From Planctomycetota bacterium (GTDB lineage: Bacteria; Planctomycetota; PLA2; JAEUHO01), in NCBI GenBank assembly GCA_029259775.1, contig JAJDEN010000020.1, positions 204,846-268,845 on the forward strand: a stretch of 64,000 nt of DNA, read 5' to 3'. This document shows, one piece after another, positions 36,212 through 46,814 of this stretch; positions within the stretch are counted from its first letter, which is position 1, and the number at the start of each line of letters is the position of its first letter. Below the pieces are notes generated by a model that was not told the origin of the DNA, made no database searches, and saw only the letters and a list, made by a program, of their open reading frames with translations. The translations under genes were made by a program, and so were the position numbers.

Positions 36212-38475
36212 TTCTGCCTCCTCTCGAGCGCTTCGAGAACGCGCGCGGGCGTCATCGGGAGCTCGGTGACCTGCACGCCGATGGCGTTGTAGACGGCGTT
36301 GGCCACGGCGCCGGCGGTCGGCACCGTCGCTGGCTCGCCCAGCCCCATCATGCCGGTGTTGCTGTAGCCGCTGACGACCGACGTGAGCACCACGTCGATC
36401 TCGGGGCAGTCTTCGATGCCCATGATCCGGTAGGTGTCGAACGTCGGATTGACCATGTCGCCGAGCGAGCGATCCGTACGCTTCTCTTCGAAGAGCGCGT
36501 ACGAGATGCCTTGGATGACGCCGCCGTTCACCTGGCTACGGGCCGTGAGCGAGTCGACGATCACGCCGCAGTCGTGCACCGCGACCACCTTCTCGACCTC
36601 GATGACGCCGGTCTCGGTATCGACCGCGACGCGCGCGAACTGGCAGCCCGCGGTCTCGCGGTAGGCGGCGTCGAAGTTGCGCCGACGGGAACCGCGCACG
36701 CGCAGCCCGTCCTCGCCGAGGAGCGCGCAGGCCTTCGCGAACGTCGCCTTCTCGTCGCCCGGGCCGTGGCAGACGGCGCCCTTCCACGTGAGCTGCGCCT
36801 CGTCCACGCCCCACTGCAGCGCGAGCAGCCCACCGAGGGACTCCTTCACCCGCAAGGCACCGTTGCGCACGGCGGCGCCGATGGACGGCGCCGTCGTGCT
36901 CCCGCCGCTGCCGGGCCCGGGCGGGTAGCGCGTGTCGCCGATGCGGACGTCGATGTCGTGCGGCTTGAGGCCGAGTTCTTCGGCCGCCAGCACGGCGATG
37001 AGCGTGCGTGTGCCTGTGCCGATGTCCTGCACCGCGTTCTGCACGGCGACGCCGCCGTCCTTGTCGACGACGAACTCGAACACGAGAGGACTGCGCCCCA
37101 CCATGTGGCGGCCGGCTTGCGCCCACCGTCCGGCGGCGCAGCCGGTCCCGCGCTTGATCGTGCCCTTGTCCGAGCCGGGTACCGCGTGCCGGTGCTTCGT
37201 CCAGCCGATGCGCTCCGCGCCGATGCGCCACTGCGCCTGCCGAATGGGGTGCTTGTCGTTCTTCATGCGCACGGCGAGCGCGTCGATGCCGGCCTTGTAG
37301 GCGTAGGCATCGATGATGCTCTCGAGCGCGAAGAAGCCCTGCGGATGGCGCGGCGCGCGGAACGCGCGGCCCTTCGCGGAGAACGTCGCGACGCCATGCT
37401 GGGTCATGGACAGGTTGGGCAGGTCGTAGACCATGAAGTTGGCCGCACCGGCGCCGCCGCCGCTGCTGTTGCCCGACGTGCCCCACGTCTGGCCCTTGAG
37501 GACCTGGAAGATGCCGTCCTTCGTGCCGGCGAGCGCCATCTCTTGGATGGAGTCCGGCCGGTTGCCGCCGACAAGGTGCTCCATGCGCCGGTCGAGCAGC
37601 ATGCGCACGGGCCGCTTCGTCTCCTGCGCGAACTCCGCACACAGGACGTCCCACTCGTCCGCCGAGAACTTGCTGCCGAAGCCGCCGCCCATGTGGTGCG
37701 TGATGACGCGGACCTTGTTGCGAGGCACGCCCAGTGCACGGGTGAAGCGGCCGTTGGCGAAGAACGCCGTGGCCTGGGTGCTCGCCCAGACAGTCGCCGT
37801 GCCGTCCTCGTGGACGTGGCACATGCAGCCATGCGGTTCGAGGCAGGAGTGGGTCTGCACGGGCGTGCGATAGGTCGCAGACACGGCGACGTCGGCTGCC
37901 GCCAGCGCGTCGTCGGGCTTGCCGCGCATCGTGGGGCCGCGGCGCGGGCCGGAGACGTTCGTCTGACGGCGCGGGTCCACGACGGGCGCGCCGGCCCGCA
38001 TGGCGTCTTCGGTGACCGCCGGGCCCGGCTTGACGGCGTAGACGACCCTCACGGCGGCGAGAGCGTCCGACAGGACCGTCTCGCTCTCCGCGCACACAGC
38101 GGCGACGATCTTGCCGGGGTACGTCGCGGTGGCGGCCGCGAAGGACCGCACGGCGAGCACGCCGGGCAGGGCCTTGGCCGCCGCGACGTCGACCGATACG
38201 ACGTCCGCGTGGGCGTGCGGGGCGTAGACGAGGCCTGCGAAGCAGAGCCCCTGGGGTTGGATGTCGTAGGTGTACTTCGCGGCGCCCGTCGCCTTGACCG
38301 CTCCGTCCAGGCGCGTGACGTCGGTGCCGACGTAGGCGAACTTGGTGTCCCGCGCCCAGGGCGTCGCGTCACCATCCTCGACCTCGACGGTGAGCGACTG
38401 CTCGGTCCCCTCGACGCCCTGCTTCGCTTCCTCGTGGCCGATCAGGCCAACCTCGTACGTGACGCGGCGCGGCAT
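36208..38475 (-). CDS. Molybdopterin-binding catalytic subunit, aldehyde/xanthine dehydrogenase family
   Basis: The 755-residue large subunit carries the molybdenum cofactor. Conserved features are VGTDVTRLDGAVKATGAAKYTYD at the start of the a/b hammerhead region (read as GAVKATGAAKYTYD), the substrate and cofactor loops GGGFGSKF and AFRAPRHPQ, QDIGTGTRT, and the catalytic Glu in GLGEPAT near the C-terminus. It belongs with the PaoC-type aldehyde oxidoreductases by operon context rather than by a substrate residue I can read. ATG 38475 slightly overlaps the 2Fe-2S subunit's stop. It has no own signal peptide, so it probably crosses the membrane folded, carried by the TAT leader of the small subunit. 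Confidence 0.93.
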   Translation of the reverse strand: MPRRVTYEVGLIGHEEAKQGVEGTEQSLTVEVEDGDATPWARDTKFAYVGTDVTRLDGAVKATGAAKYTYDIQPQGLCFAGLVYAPHAHADVVSVDVAAAKALPGVLAVRSFAAATATYPGKIVAAVCAESETVLSDALAAVRVVYAVKPGPAVTEDAMRAGAPVVDPRRQTNVSGPRRGPTMRGKPDDALAAADVAVSATYRTPVQTHSCLEPHGCMCHVHEDGTATVWASTQATAFFANGRFTRALGVPRNKVRVITHHMGGGFGSKFSADEWDVLCAEFAQETKRPVRMLLDRRMEHLVGGNRPDSIQEMALAGTKDGIFQVLKGQTWGTSGNSSGGGAGAANFMVYDLPNLSMTQHGVATFSAKGRAFRAPRHPQGFFALESIIDAYAYKAGIDALAVRMKNDKHPIRQAQWRIGAERIGWTKHRHAVPGSDKGTIKRGTGCAAGRWAQAGRHMVGRSPLVFEFVVDKDGGVAVQNAVQDIGTGTRTLIAVLAAEELGLKPHDIDVRIGDTRYPPGPGSGGSTTAPSIGAAVRNGALRVKESLGGLLALQWGVDEAQLTWKGAVCHGPGDEKATFAKACALLGEDGLRVRGSRRRNFDAAYRETAGCQFARVAVDTETGVIEVEKVVAVHDCGVIVDSLTARSQVNGGVIQGISYALFEEKRTDRSLGDMVNPTFDTYRIMGIEDCPEIDVVLTSVVSGYSNTGMMGLGEPATVPTAGAVANAVYNAIGVQVTELPMTPARVLEALERRQK

Positions 38476-38476
38476 G

Positions 38477-39175
38477 TCAGCTCCCCTTCTTCGCTGCGGC
38501 GACCGCGGCGCTGAGGACATGCGGGTAGGTGCCGCAGCGGCAGAGGTTGCCGGCGCACGCGGCCCGGGCCTGCGCTTCGGTGAGTTCCTTGCCGTGCTGC
38601 TTCACGGCCCACGCGGCGGACATCACCATGCCGGGCGTGCAGAAGCCACACTGCAGCGCGTCCTTCTCGACGAACTCGTCCTGCACGGGATGCATGGCGC
38701 TCGGTGTGCCCAGGCCCTCGACCGTGGTGACCTTGCGCCCCTCGGCTTCGACGCCGAGGATCGTGCAGGCGTAGACCGGCGTGTCGTCGAGCCAGACGGT
38801 GCAGGCGCCGCACTGTCCGCGATCGCACACGGGCTTCGCGCCCGTCAGATCGAGCGGCAAACGGAGTACCTGCAGCAGCGTCTCGCGCGGCTCGGCGGCG
38901 ACCGTGCGCTTCGTGCCATTGACCTCGAGCGTGATCTTGGTCTTGCCCGGGCCCTGCGAGCGCGGCGCCTGGGGCACGGCATCCTTGGCCAGCGCGTCCA
39001 GTTGCTGGAACACCGCGCCGGCCGCAGCGGCCGCGCCGGCGCCCTTGAAGAGAGCGCGCCGCGTCAGGCCCTTGCCTGCTTGCGCTCCCTTCGGCTGGGG
39101 CGCACTGTCTTGGGAAGCGCCGTCATGGGAAGCGCCGCCCTGGGGTGCAGCGCCCCTGGATACATCGTCCGACAT
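38477..39175 (-). CDS. 2Fe-2S subunit with TAT leader (PaoA-like)
   Basis: A 232-residue small subunit. It starts with a 35-residue polar leader containing short Gly-Ala-Ser repeats (GASHDGASQDSAP), then a twin-arginine signal LTRRALFKGAGAAAAAGA. Two 2Fe-2S sites follow: CDRGQCGACTVWLD with a later VYAC, and CGFCTPGM with NLCRCGTYP. The TAT leader implies export of the assembled enzyme to the periplasm. Gene order is 2Fe-2S, Mo, FAD, small Cys/His protein, unlike E. coli paoABCD (2Fe-2S, FAD, Mo, chaperone). The polar extension before the twin arginines is long; a later start has no ribosome-binding site I can see. This is the first gene of the operon. Confidence 0.93.
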   Translation of the reverse strand: MSDDVSRGAAPQGGASHDGASQDSAPQPKGAQAGKGLTRRALFKGAGAAAAAGAVFQQLDALAKDAVPQAPRSQGPGKTKITLEVNGTKRTVAAEPRETLLQVLRLPLDLTGAKPVCDRGQCGACTVWLDDTPVYACTILGVEAEGRKVTTVEGLGTPSAMHPVQDEFVEKDALQCGFCTPGMVMSAAWAVKQHGKELTEAQARAACAGNLCRCGTYPHVLSAAVAAAKKGS

Positions 39176-39284
39176 CCGTACCTCCGTGGATCCGCAGGGA
39201 GCGATCCGGCGCGGCGACCGTACTGCTGCCCCCGGCGCCGGTCAACGGACCCCTTCGAACCCGACGCCGGAAGCGACGTGCGCG

Positions 39285-40799
39285 CTACTTGAGGTCCAGC
39301 AGCACCTGGGCCCCCGGCTTGAAGGGCGGAAGGTTCGCGCGGGTCCGGCCCGCAGCCCCGTTGGGGCCTAGGACCCGGATCTCGTAGCGGCCGGGCGGCA
39401 CGTGGGCCTCGTAGGTGCTCCCCATCGACACGGTCGCCTCGAACCCCTCGCCGCCCAGCGAGCGCTTGGGCAGGACGGTCGTGCCCTCGACCGCGTGGGC
39501 CTCGAACAGCTGCCGCAAGACGACGCGCGAGCCCGGACGGGCCCCGCGCACCTTGCCACGCAGGCGGCAGCCTTGGACGGGCTTCAGCGAGCGTAGGGAC
39601 TCGGCCAGGTCGATGGCGCTGCGGCCGGAGGGAGGGACGTCCGCCACGACGTGGAGCCAGGTTCCCTCCACGGTGCGGAGCCACCACGCCTGCCAGCCCG
39701 GGTAGGTCCTGAGGCGGGACCGCGTACCCGAGTCGCCGTCGGAGTCAGGCATGCCCTCCACGATCGGCACGCGGCCGAAGGACGTGCTGCCCGCATACGC
39801 GACGCGCGCCTCCGTGATCCCGCCGCCCACGTCCGGGAGTTCGATCGTCACGCCTTCCCCCGGCGAAGACGCCACGACGTGCATCGCGCCGCTGATGCGC
39901 CACGCGTTGGGGGTCAGGTCGTACGCCACGTCGGGGCCGCTCGTCGGGAGGGCGACGCGCAGGCCATGGCCCAGCGCAGCGACCTCCTCGAAACGCGCGA
40001 CGCCCTTGAAGCTCGTCGCCTTGTACGTGTGGTCCAGCGCCACACCGCGCAGCGTCACGTGCACCGGCGTGCCGTCGGGCACCTGGTCGACCCCGGGCGG
40101 CGGTACGAGGTGAACCTTGAGGACGGCCTGGACGGCGCCGAGCATCAGGGCCATGCGCGGCAGCTCGGGGTGCTTCTCATCGCGGAGCTGGTAGGACTCC
40201 ATGCCCGTCACGGTGCCATCCCGCATCACGCCCACGATGCGGACGATGTTGCCGAAGGTCCAGACGTTGGGCGGGAAGCGCAGCGCGTAGATGCCCACGT
40301 CGTGCTTCTCGATCTTCAGGTCGACGGGCTCGAACTGCGCGCGGTCGCCCATCGCGGCCACCTTCCACTCGGCGGCCCACGCGTCGCTGACCGTCCAGCG
40401 TCCCGGCATGCCGGACGCGACATACAGCGAACGCGGCTTGCCCATGCGTACCTGTGTCGCGGGGTAGTCGCCGCCACGCAGACCCGGCGCCGCCGTGCCT
40501 TTCGCGCCGGTCCAGAGCATGCCCCAGCCGGCGGTCGTGTAGAGCCGGTAGCGTCCCGGCGGGGCATCGGTCGCGACGTAGATGCCCTGGCCCTGCTCGT
40601 GCGCGTCGTAGACACGACCCACGCCGTCGTCGAGCGCATGGAACTTCATCTTGCCCTGGACCGGACCGTCGAGAGGACTCGTGAGGATCTCGGCGCGCGC
40701 ACCCGCGTTGTCGCCGTCGCCACACGCCGTGAGCAGCAGCACGCCGCAGCCCAGGACACAGCCAAGGACACAGAGGAGGAGGGCGAACGGCATGCGCAT
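39285..40799 (-). CDS. Predicted lipoprotein, beta-rich, function unknown
   Basis: A 504-residue protein with a lipoprotein signal peptide; the lipobox LLTAC ends at Cys26 and is followed by Gly-Asp-Gly. The mature part is Gly/Pro/Val-rich beta sequence with several carboxypeptidase-regulatory-like stretches, such as APPGRYRLYTTAGWG, KLVHLVPPPG-like segments and, near the end, VPPGRYEIRVLGPNGAAG. No catalytic motif was found. ATG 40793 is an alternative start two codons later. Neighbours are the molybdoenzyme operon downstream, 109 bp away, and uvrA downstream of nothing obvious on its upstream side; it appears to be a single gene. A surface or periplasmic binding role is plausible. Confidence 0.78.
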   Translation of the reverse strand: MRMPFALLLCVLGCVLGCGVLLLTACGDGDNAGARAEILTSPLDGPVQGKMKFHALDDGVGRVYDAHEQGQGIYVATDAPPGRYRLYTTAGWGMLWTGAKGTAAPGLRGGDYPATQVRMGKPRSLYVASGMPGRWTVSDAWAAEWKVAAMGDRAQFEPVDLKIEKHDVGIYALRFPPNVWTFGNIVRIVGVMRDGTVTGMESYQLRDEKHPELPRMALMLGAVQAVLKVHLVPPPGVDQVPDGTPVHVTLRGVALDHTYKATSFKGVARFEEVAALGHGLRVALPTSGPDVAYDLTPNAWRISGAMHVVASSPGEGVTIELPDVGGGITEARVAYAGSTSFGRVPIVEGMPDSDGDSGTRSRLRTYPGWQAWWLRTVEGTWLHVVADVPPSGRSAIDLAESLRSLKPVQGCRLRGKVRGARPGSRVVLRQLFEAHAVEGTTVLPKRSLGGEGFEATVSMGSTYEAHVPPGRYEIRVLGPNGAAGRTRANLPPFKPGAQVLLDLK

Positions 40800-40914
40800 G
40801 GGGTTCTCGCTTCGCCTCCTTGGATAGCGCGGTGTGTGGGTACGGCCGCCCGCGCGCCGATACGCGCTGAAGATGGCGCAGGATTGTTACATGGCGCGCC
40901 TGGCCCGCGGTGCC

Positions 40915-43900
40915 CTACACCCCGGCCGCCATGTCGGCCAGCGCGCGACCCGTCAGGCTCCGGGCCGTCTTGCGAGCGACCGCGGCCGGCGTCCCCTGGG
41001 CCACGACGCGGCCCCCGCCTTCGCCGCCCTCCGGGCCCAGGTCGATCACGTGGTCGGCCTGCGCCACGAGTTCGAGGTGATGCTCGATCAGCAGTACCGT
41101 GTCGCCGCGCTCCACGAGGCGGCGGAACACCTCGAGCAACCGGTCGACGTCCTCGCCGTGCAAGCCGATCGTGGGCTCGTCGAGGATGTAGAGCGTCGGA
41201 CCGTCACGCCCGCCGCGACCGAGTTCGGTCACGAGCTTGAGCCGCTGGGCCTCGCCGCCCGAGAGCGTCGGTGACGGTTGGCCGAGCGTCAGGTACTCGA
41301 GCCCGACGTCGTTCATCAGCCTGGCGCGCGGCGCGATCTGCGGGAAGTCGGCAAAGACCTGGGCCGCCTCCTCGAACGTGAGGTCGAGCAGGTTGGCGGC
41401 GTTGCGGCCGCGCCACCCGATCTCCAGCGTCTCCCCGGCGAAGCGAGCGCCGCTGCAGGTGTCGCACGGCACGCGCACGTTGGGCAGGAACGACATCTCG
41501 ACGGTGATCTCGCCCATGCCGTTGCACGCGTCGCAGCGACCGCCCGCGACGTTGAACGAGAACCGACCGGGACCGTAGCCGCGCGCGCGTGCCTCGGCCG
41601 TCAGGGCGAGGGACTTGCGCACGACGTCCCAGATGCCGAGGTAGGTGGCCGGCACCGAGCGCGGCGTCTTGCCGATCGGCGTGCTGTCGACGACGCGCAC
41701 GCGCTCGAGGTGCTCGACGCCCAGCAGACGCCGGTAGGGCCGGCCCCCGCCGCGCGCCTCGTCGCCGGCGAGCTTGGCCCGCACGCCCGCTTCGAGCACC
41801 CCGTGGACGAGCGTGGACTTGCCCGCGCCCGAGACGCCGGTGACGCAGACGAGGCGGCCCAGCGGCATGCTGACATCCAGGTTCTTCAGGTTGTGCAGCC
41901 GCGCGCCTTCGACGCGCAGCACCGCCTCCGGCTTCGGACTGCGGCGCACCAGCGCGGGGGCGGGGCGTGCCAGCACGCGACCCGTCGGCGAGTTGGGATT
42001 GCCGGCGAGTTCCGCGGGCGTGCCCTGCGCGACGATGTGGCCACCACGCTTGCCGCCGCCGGGGCCCAGATCGATGATCCGCTCGGCGCGACGGATCGTT
42101 TCGACGTCATGCTCGACGACGATCAAGCTGTTGCCGCGATCTCGCAGGAGCTGCAGCGCCTCGAGCAGCCGCCCGTTGTCACGCGGATGGAGGCCGATCG
42201 TGGGCTCGTCGAGCACGTAGCAGACACCGCGCAGGTTGCTCCCGAGTTGCGAGGCGAGCCGGATGCGCTGCGCCTCGCCGCCCGAGAGCGTGGCCGCGGT
42301 GCGGTCCTGCGTCAGGTAGCCGAGCCCCATGCGCTCGAGGAAGCCGATGCGATCGCGGATCTCGCGCAGGATGGGCTTCGCGATGCCGGCCGCCCGCGGC
42401 GACAGCTCGAGCGCTTCCATCGCCGGCAGGAAGCGCGCGATGGGCAGGCCGAGCAGCTCGGGGAGGCGCGTACCGCCGACACGCACCGCGCGCGCTTCCG
42501 GCCGCAGCCGCTCGCCCGCGCAGTCCAGGCAGTCCTGGCGCGTCACGTACGGGCCGAACCAATCGATGGCGATGTCGGGCGCGTCGCGCAGCTTCTCCTG
42601 CAGGCGCTCGGCGGCGCCGACGAAGCGGCCGGTCTTGCCGCTGCCGCCGTGCACCAGCTTGTGCTGGATGTCGGCCGGCAGGTTGCGCCAGAGCGTGTTG
42701 CGCTTCACGCCGAACGCGGCGCGGGCCTCCCGCACGAGACCAGCGCGTGCGCCGGCGAACGTCCAGAGCGCGGGAATGGCGCCGCGGCCGAAGGGCTTGT
42801 CGTCGCGCAGCGGCAGGCTGTGCGCATCGACGTGCGCGTGCGTGCCGAGCCCGCGGCACGTGGGACACCAGCCGCGACGGCTGTTGTGGCTGAAGAAGCG
42901 CGGATCGAGCTCGGGCACGGTGGCGCCATCGCGCGGGCATGTGCGCTTGACGGACAGCATGCGCGTGGCGCCGTTCTCGAGCAGCAGCGTCACGTTGCCG
43001 CCGCCGAGATCGAGCGCCTCGTCCAGCAGCGCGCGCAGGGGCTTGCGCGTGCGCGCGTTCACCGCGACCTCCCCCACCAGCTCTTCGATGTCGTGCTCGC
43101 GGTAGCGATCGAGGGCCGGGGGCGGATCCACCGCCACGAGCTCGCCGTCCGCGCGCGCCTGGGTCCGACCGCGACGCGCCATGGCGGCGAACACATCCTT
43201 GTGGAAGCCCTTGCGACCCAGCACGCGCGGCGCGAGCAGACGCACCGTCTGGCCGCGGTGGTCCTGCTGGATGCGGTCGTAGATGGCATCGGGGGAGAGC
43301 GAGGTGAGCGGGTGCTCGCAGACGGGGCAATGCGGATCGCCGGCGCGTGCGAACAGGAGACGCAGGAAGTGCGCGACCTCGGTCACCGTCGCGACGGTGG
43401 AGCGCCGGCCGCCGCGCGTGCGGCGCTGCTCGATGGCGACGGTGGGCGGGATGCCTGACACGCTCTCGACGTCGGGCTTGGCCAACCGGCCGACGAATTG
43501 GCGCGCGTAGGCCGAGAGCGTGTCGATGTAGCGTCGCTGGCCCTCGGCGAACACGATATCGAACGCGAGCGTGGATTTGCCGGAGCCGCTGGGGCCGCTG
43601 ACGACGACGAACGTGTCGCGCGGCAGCTCGACCGAGACGTTCTGGAGGTTGTGCTCGCGCGCACCGTGCACGGCGATGGCCGTGTCCCGCGGCTTGGGGC
43701 GCTTGCGGGTCCGAGTGCGCACCGGCCCGCCGCGCATGGCGGCGCGCAAGTGCTGCGCCGTGTGCCCCTCGCCCTGGGCGACCTCGCGCGGGGGACCGTC
43801 GGCCACGACGTGCCCCCCGCCGGGGCCGCCCTCCGGGCCGAGGTCGACGACGCGGTCCGCCGCGAGCATCACGTCGAGATGGTGCTCGACGATGAGCACG

Positions 43901-46503
43901 GCATGGCCGCGCTCGGCGAGCCGGCGAAGTGCTGAGACCAGCACGGAGACGTCCTCGAGGTGCAGGCCCGTCGTCGGCTCATCGAAGATGTAGAGGCGGC
44001 GCGACGCCTTCGTCTCGGTCAGCGCCTGGGCCAGGCGCAAGCGCTGCCACTCCCCGCTGGAGAGGGTCGAGAGCGACTGCCCCAGCCGCAGGTAGCCGAG
44101 GCCGACCTCGACGAGGGCGGCGAAGGGCTTGCGCACGCGCGCGATCCGCTCGAAGTGCTCGAGGCCCTGCTCGACGGTGAGCCCGAGCACGTCGGTGATC
44201 GACAGGCCCTCCCAGAGGACCTCGCGGACCTCCATGCGAAAGCGCGAGCCGAAGCACTCGGGGCAGGTCACCTCCACGTCGGAGAGGAACTGCATCTCGA
44301 CGCGTTCGCGGCCCTCGCCTTCGCAGTGCTCGCAGCGGCCGCCCTTCACGTTGAACGAGAAGTGGCCGGGTCCATAGCCCGCGGCCACGGCCTCGGGCGT
44401 ACGTGCGAAGAGCTGCCGTACGCCGTCCCACGCACCGACGTACGTGGCCGGGTTGGCCCGCCGCGTGCGGCCGGCCGCCGCCTGGCCTACGAGCACGACG
44501 TCGTCGAGGTGGTCTTCGCCCACGATCTCGTCGTGCGGCCCCGGCGTGCCCTCCGGCCGGCCCAGCGCGCGCGCCATGCCCAGGTAGAGCGTGTCGTGCG
44601 CCAGGCTCGACTTGCCGCTGCCGCTCACGCCGCTCAGCACGGTCAGGTCGCCGCAGCGCACGACGAGATCGACGTCCTCCAGGTTGTTCGCGCGCGCACC
44701 GCGCACGCCCACCTCGAGCGCGCGGGCATCCGGCGCGCGGACGGGCGAGTCCGGCATGCGGCGCTTGCCCGTCAGCCACTGCCCCGTCAGGCTCGCCTTC
44801 GAACGCAGCAGTTGCGTGGGCGTGCCGGCCGCGATGACCTGCCCGCCGTGCTCGCCTGCCCGTGGGCCCATGTCGATCACGTGGTCGGCGGCGGCGAGGA
44901 TCGCCGGGTCGTGCTCGACGACGACCACGGTGTTGCCACTGTCGCACAGCTCGCGCAGCAGCCGTACCAGGCGGTCGTTGTCGCGCGCGTGCAGGCCGAC
45001 GGAGGGCTCGTCGAGCACGAAGAGCGTATTGACGAGGTGCGTGCCGATGGCCGCGGTCAGGTTGACGCGCTGGACCTCGCCGCCTGAGAGCGTGCGCGCG
45101 GGCCGGTCGAGCCCCAGGTAGCCAAGGCCGACCTGCTCGAGGCAGTCCAGCCGCGTGCGGACCTCGCGGAGGAGCACCTTCGTGACGGGCCGCACCGCCG
45201 GGGCCGGGCGCAGCGCCTCGAAGAACGCCGCCGCCGCCGTGACGTCGAGCCCGAGGACGTCGGGCAGGGTGCGACCGCCCACGAGCCAGGCGCGGCCGTC
45301 GGGGCCCAAGCGCGAGCCGCCGCAGTCCGGGCACGGCGGATAGCCGCGGTAGCGCGACAGGAAGACCCGCACGCCGATGCGGTAGCTCTTGCGCTCGCGG
45401 CGCTTGAAGAAGCCTGCGACCCCCTCGAAGCCGTCCGTGCCGTGCAGGAGGGCATGCCGGACGTCCTCGTCGAGATCGCGCCAGGGGACGTTCAGGGGCA
45501 CGCCCTGGGCCTTGCACCACGCGCGCATCTTCGTGCGTACGGCGCGCGCGGAGCCCACCTCGAGGGGCTTGATGGCCCCACGGGCGATCGTGCGGCGCAC
45601 GTCGGGGACCACCAGCTCCCAGTCGATGCCGGTGACGCGGCCGAAGCCGCTGCAGGGCTCGCACGCGCCGACCGGACTGTTGAAGCTGAACAGGTTGGGG
45701 CTCGGCGGCGTGTGCTGGGCATGGCAGTAGGGGCACGCCAGGCCTTGGCTGAAGCGCAGGTCGCGCGCAGGCTCGTCCTCGCGGGCCAGGACCCGGGCGA
45801 CGGCTTGGCCGTTGCCGCCGCGGAAGCCCGTCTCGAACGAGTCCACGAGGCGGGCACGGGCCGTGCGGCCCGCGATGACCCGATCGACCACGACACGTGC
45901 CGAGCCCCGCGCGGGCAGGTTCGACCCGTCGAGGGCCACGTCCTCGACGCGATCCTCGCGCAGGATGCGCGTGAGGCCGGCAGCGCGAAGCGCCGTGGCG
46001 GCGTCTGCGGGCGGTCGGTCGTCGCCGAGCGGCAGGTCGAAGCCGACGATGACGCGGGCGCCCTTGGGCAGGGTCGCCACCGCCTTCGCCGCGCGCTGCG
46101 GGCCCTCGCGCTCGACGGGCTTGCCGCAGCTCTTGCAGTGCAGCTCGCCTGCGCGGGCCCAGAGCAGCTTCAGGTGGTCGAGCAGCTCGCTCATCGTCGC
46201 GACGGTCGAGCGGCTGCCGCGCAGCGGCTGGCTGCGCTCGATCGCGACGGCAGGCGGGATGCCATCGACATGCTCGACGTCGGGACGGTCCATGCGCTCG
46301 AGGAACTGCCGGGCGTAGGCCGAGAAGGTCTCGACGTAGCGTCGTTGGCCCTCGGCGTAGAGCGTGTCGAAGGCCAGGCTGGATTTGCCGGAGCCGGAGA
46401 CACCCGTGACGACGGTCAGGGCGCGCAGCGGGATGTCGACATCCACACCACGCAGGTTGTGCTCCCGTGCACCGCGGATCCGGATGGACTCGACCTTCGG
46501 CAT
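40915..46503 (-). CDS. uvrA: Tandem double-length UvrA excinuclease subunit
   Basis: DNA-damage recognition ATPase of nucleotide excision repair, about twice the usual 940 residues. Two complete UvrA units lie in one 1862-residue chain, joined near residue 938 ([15 protein letters not shown] repeats the opening [15 protein letters not shown]). Four Walker A motifs occur at about residues 37, 628, 974 and 1560, with Walker B LDEP/FDEP sequences and four signatures. The second signature reads LSSGE; the others LSGGE. Zinc-finger pairs in the first unit are intact. In the second, the first finger reads CPRD instead of CxxC (about residue 1186). A single chain could replace the normal UvrA dimer. 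The intact cassettes argue for a working protein. Confidence 0.95.
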   Translation of the reverse strand: MPKVESIRIRGAREHNLRGVDVDIPLRALTVVTGVSGSGKSSLAFDTLYAEGQRRYVETFSAYARQFLERMDRPDVEHVDGIPPAVAIERSQPLRGSRSTVATMSELLDHLKLLWARAGELHCKSCGKPVEREGPQRAAKAVATLPKGARVIVGFDLPLGDDRPPADAATALRAAGLTRILREDRVEDVALDGSNLPARGSARVVVDRVIAGRTARARLVDSFETGFRGGNGQAVARVLAREDEPARDLRFSQGLACPYCHAQHTPPSPNLFSFNSPVGACEPCSGFGRVTGIDWELVVPDVRRTIARGAIKPLEVGSARAVRTKMRAWCKAQGVPLNVPWRDLDEDVRHALLHGTDGFEGVAGFFKRRERKSYRIGVRVFLSRYRGYPPCPDCGGSRLGPDGRAWLVGGRTLPDVLGLDVTAAAAFFEALRPAPAVRPVTKVLLREVRTRLDCLEQVGLGYLGLDRPARTLSGGEVQRVNLTAAIGTHLVNTLFVLDEPSVGLHARDNDRLVRLLRELCDSGNTVVVVEHDPAILAAADHVIDMGPRAGEHGGQVIAAGTPTQLLRSKASLTGQWLTGKRRMPDSPVRAPDARALEVGVRGARANNLEDVDLVVRCGDLTVLSGVSGSGKSSLAHDTLYLGMARALGRPEGTPGPHDEIVGEDHLDDVVLVGQAAAGRTRRANPATYVGAWDGVRQLFARTPEAVAAGYGPGHFSFNVKGGRCEHCEGEGRERVEMQFLSDVEVTCPECFGSRFRMEVREVLWEGLSITDVLGLTVEQGLEHFERIARVRKPFAALVEVGLGYLRLGQSLSTLSSGEWQRLRLAQALTETKASRRLYIFDEPTTGLHLEDVSVLVSALRRLAERGHAVLIVEHHLDVMLAADRVVDLGPEGGPGGGHVVADGPPREVAQGEGHTAQHLRAAMRGGPVRTRTRKRPKPRDTAIAVHGAREHNLQNVSVELPRDTFVVVSGPSGSGKSTLAFDIVFAEGQRRYIDTLSAYARQFVGRLAKPDVESVSGIPPTVAIEQRRTRGGRRSTVATVTEVAHFLRLLFARAGDPHCPVCEHPLTSLSPDAIYDRIQQDHRGQTVRLLAPRVLGRKGFHKDVFAAMARRGRTQARADGELVAVDPPPALDRYREHDIEELVGEVAVNARTRKPLRALLDEALDLGGGNVTLLLENGATRMLSVKRTCPRDGATVPELDPRFFSHNSRRGWCPTCRGLGTHAHVDAHSLPLRDDKPFGRGAIPALWTFAGARAGLVREARAAFGVKRNTLWRNLPADIQHKLVHGGSGKTGRFVGAAERLQEKLRDAPDIAIDWFGPYVTRQDCLDCAGERLRPEARAVRVGGTRLPELLGLPIARFLPAMEALELSPRAAGIAKPILREIRDRIGFLERMGLGYLTQDRTAATLSGGEAQRIRLASQLGSNLRGVCYVLDEPTIGLHPRDNGRLLEALQLLRDRGNSLIVVEHDVETIRRAERIIDLGPGGGKRGGHIVAQGTPAELAGNPNSPTGRVLARPAPALVRRSPKPEAVLRVEGARLHNLKNLDVSMPLGRLVCVTGVSGAGKSTLVHGVLEAGVRAKLAGDEARGGGRPYRRLLGVEHLERVRVVDSTPIGKTPRSVPATYLGIWDVVRKSLALTAEARARGYGPGRFSFNVAGGRCDACNGMGEITVEMSFLPNVRVPCDTCSGARFAGETLEIGWRGRNAANLLDLTFEEAAQVFADFPQIAPRARLMNDVGLEYLTLGQPSPTLSGGEAQRLKLVTELGRGGRDGPTLYILDEPTIGLHGEDVDRLLEVFRRLVERGDTVLLIEHHLELVAQADHVIDLGPEGGEGGGRVVAQGTPAAVARKTARSLTGRALADMAAGV

Positions 46504-46814
46504 CCGCGGATGCTACGCACCGCAGCCCCGGAACCCATCAAAACGCGAACAAGAATCGACGCTCCACGAGCCGCAGGCGGCCTCGCGACCGGCTCCCGGA
46601 GGAGGGCGCGCGCCAAAACGAAGTTCGCCGCGGCGAACGAACCTGAACGCCGCGGCGAGGCAGAAGGAAGGTCGACACCGGACCGTTCGGTCCCGCTCCG
46701 GCATCAAGAGACACGATCCGCTCGACGCGTCACGGAAAGGTCTCCAATTGCGGGTTTTGACCCTATCGGAGGGCGAATACGGCCACTTTGGCGCGTCGCG
46801 AAGCCGGCCCGACC
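46504..46814. other. Gene-free 311 bp with two short palindromes
   Basis: This gap is upstream of uvrA and downstream of the porin gene, both minus strand. It contains the perfect palindromes TTCGCCGCGGCGAA (46624-46637) and GGACCGTTCGGTCC (46680-46693), and no coding frame I can support. The palindromes could be operator sites for uvrA; neither resembles a textbook LexA box of the E. coli type. No terminator with a T-run follows the porin stop. Confidence 0.5.

Noticed and set aside
36511..38514. 667-residue plus-strand open frame
   Set aside because: Antisense to the molybdenum subunit, which has clear family motifs; the frame encodes charged filler.
41278..43458. 726-residue plus-strand open frame
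   Set aside because: Antisense to uvrA; a shadow created by high GC at third positions.
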